Assembly: GCF_900240265.1 (NCBI RefSeq)
Contig: NZ_LT964740.1
Span: forward strand, 86,504 to 119,479
Source: Galactobacillus timonensis
GTDB taxonomy: Bacteria; Bacillota_I; Bacilli_A; Erysipelotrichales; Erysipelotrichaceae
DNA: 32,976 bases
Direction of reading: 5' to 3'
Every line of letters begins with the position of its first letter. Positions within the stretch are counted from its first letter, which is position 1. This document shows, in pieces, positions 32,053-32,976 of the stretch. The notes beneath the pieces were generated by a model. It searched no databases, was not told the origin of the DNA, and saw only the letters and a list, made by a program, of their open reading frames with translations. Both the position numbers and the translations under genes were made by a program.

Positions 32053-32976
32053 ATGCCGTCAAAAGCAGATCTTTTTGACTTTGTGTCGTCATTAAGCAGC
32101 GACGAGTTTCGTTATCTCCGGGATGTCGTTACATATAGGGTCAACCAGGAGAAGTATGGGTTTTCCACATTGGACGAAGCTGCCGAGTTCTATGGCAGAC
32201 CTGCGCGATGCCCTGAATGTGGAAGTACTCACTGCATATCAATAGGGGCTTCTACTAGTGGAAATAAGCGATTTCAGTGTAAGAATTGTGGTCATAAGTT
32301 CAGCTATCTTTCGGGAACAGTATTCTATTCTGCCAAGAGAAAATTTGATGTATGGGAAAGATATATCAATTGTATGATTTACTGCCCAACGGAAATACTA
32401 GCCGAACATGTATGCGATATTTCACATCCTACTGCACATTTATGGAGGCATAAGATCTTTGCGACGGTTGATGGATACCAGGACCATCTGATTTTGTCAG
32501 ATCGTATCTGGATTGATGAAACATATCTGAATGATGGCAGAATCATGCATGAATTCGGGGAGAAGAGGAAGAGAGGGCTTTCAAAAGACCAGATATGCAT
32601 CATTGTGGCAGTTGATATCTACAAGAATGTGATAGCTATTGAATGCGGCAATGGCGCTCCGACAGCTCAGAGAGTAGAGGATGCGCTTATCAAACATATA
32701 AAATCAGGTTCAACGATTGTTCATGACGGGAATGCAGCTCATAATCAGTTAATTGCAAAAGCTGATTGTATTAGCGAAGTCTATATAGCAGACACTGACA
32801 ATCCTGAGTATATAAAGCATATGCAGTTAGTTAATAACTTGTGCGGGTGGCTTCAGAGGTATCTATATAAAGTGATGGGAATGAAGATGGATAACCTTCA
32901 ATCTTATTTAAATTGGTTCGTATATTTGTTTCGGATCAAGAGAGACGATGAAAAGTATCCTAAGGTAGAACGAGTC
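32053..32976 (+). CDS. IS1595-family transposase (partial, 3' end outside window)
   Basis: ATG 32053 follows GAGGA (32041-32045); 308 codons are visible and the frame is still open at the window edge. The N-terminal zinc ribbon has Cys53, Cys56 and Cys76, Cys79 (CPEC..CKNC) followed by 'FSYLSGTVF', characteristic of IS1595 enzymes. The ISXO2-like catalytic domain shows Asp155 (WIDETYLN) and Asp225 (VHDGNAAH). The third residue should be the Asn near 261-262 ('QLVNNLCGWLQRYLY'), since this family uses DDN/DDE. No stop or frameshift is seen. It is oriented opposite to the polysaccharide operon it borders. Confidence 0.88.
   Translation, partial: MPSKADLFDFVSSLSSDEFRYLRDVVTYRVNQEKYGFSTLDEAAEFYGRPARCPECGSTHCISIGASTSGNKRFQCKNCGHKFSYLSGTVFYSAKRKFDVWERYINCMIYCPTEILAEHVCDISHPTAHLWRHKIFATVDGYQDHLILSDRIWIDETYLNDGRIMHEFGEKRKRGLSKDQICIIVAVDIYKNVIAIECGNGAPTAQRVEDALIKHIKSGSTIVHDGNAAHNQLIAKADCISEVYIADTDNPEYIKHMQLVNNLCGWLQRYLYKVMGMKMDNLQSYLNWFVYLFRIKRDDEKYPKVERV

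Overview
The window looks like chromosomal DNA of a low-to-moderate-GC Bacillota. Evidence: GGAGG-type ribosome binding sites, a YveK/Wzz-type polymerisation regulator, XRE regulators, and IS families IS30, IS1182, IS110, IS21 and IS1595. An Erysipelotrichia-like gut commensal is my best guess, but that is an impression and not demonstrated. The theme is surface-polysaccharide (capsule/exopolysaccharide) synthesis, heavily broken up by mobile elements.

Layout. 1-237: tail of an IS30-type transposase. 466-6972 (minus strand): a 77-aa protein, a 730-aa membrane protein ending in a Nudix hydrolase, rfbB (dTDP-glucose 4,6-dehydratase), a polyprenyl-phosphate sugar-1-phosphate transferase (chain initiation) and a Wzy-like polymerase/ligase. 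7217-8503 (plus): a Wzz/YveK-like chain-length protein, followed by an IS1182 element. 10469-13779: a small XRE repressor (minus), then a two-gene operon (plus) encoding a UDP-glucose 6-dehydrogenase fused to an N-terminal XRE helix-turn-helix, and a UDP-glucuronate 4-epimerase-like enzyme. Together these would make UDP-GlcA and UDP-GalA.

14000-23409 is a stack of nested mobile elements. It holds an IS110 transposase with a structured leader, and a minus-strand IS21 istB split in its Walker A codons by a three-tyrosine-recombinase (RIT-type) element with 92-bp inverted ends. Next come a fragment of a second IS21 and a third IS21 (20143-23409), whose own istB is split by a 617-bp internally deleted IS21-like element.

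23410-31804 is a clearly AT-richer minus-strand polysaccharide operon. In transcription order it holds a GT4 glycosyltransferase, wzy, wzx, a GT2 glycosyltransferase, a hexapeptide acyltransferase, a TupA-type ATP-grasp protein, an NhaC-family antiporter gene broken by four one-base homopolymer slips, and an acyltransferase-3 gene cut at its 3' end by IS21. Its composition and its second Wzy suggest separate acquisition. Upstream of it is a gene remnant and an IS1595 transposase (plus) that runs off the window; its start is embedded in an interleaved-stem leader.

Working model: nucleotide sugars (dTDP-4-keto-6-deoxyglucose, UDP-GlcA/GalA) are made by rfbB, the HTH-dehydrogenase and the epimerase. 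The initiating transferase loads the lipid carrier, GT4/GT2 and the acyltransferases complete the repeat unit, Wzx flips it, and Wzy with the Wzz-like protein polymerises it. No tRNA, rRNA or CRISPR array was seen.
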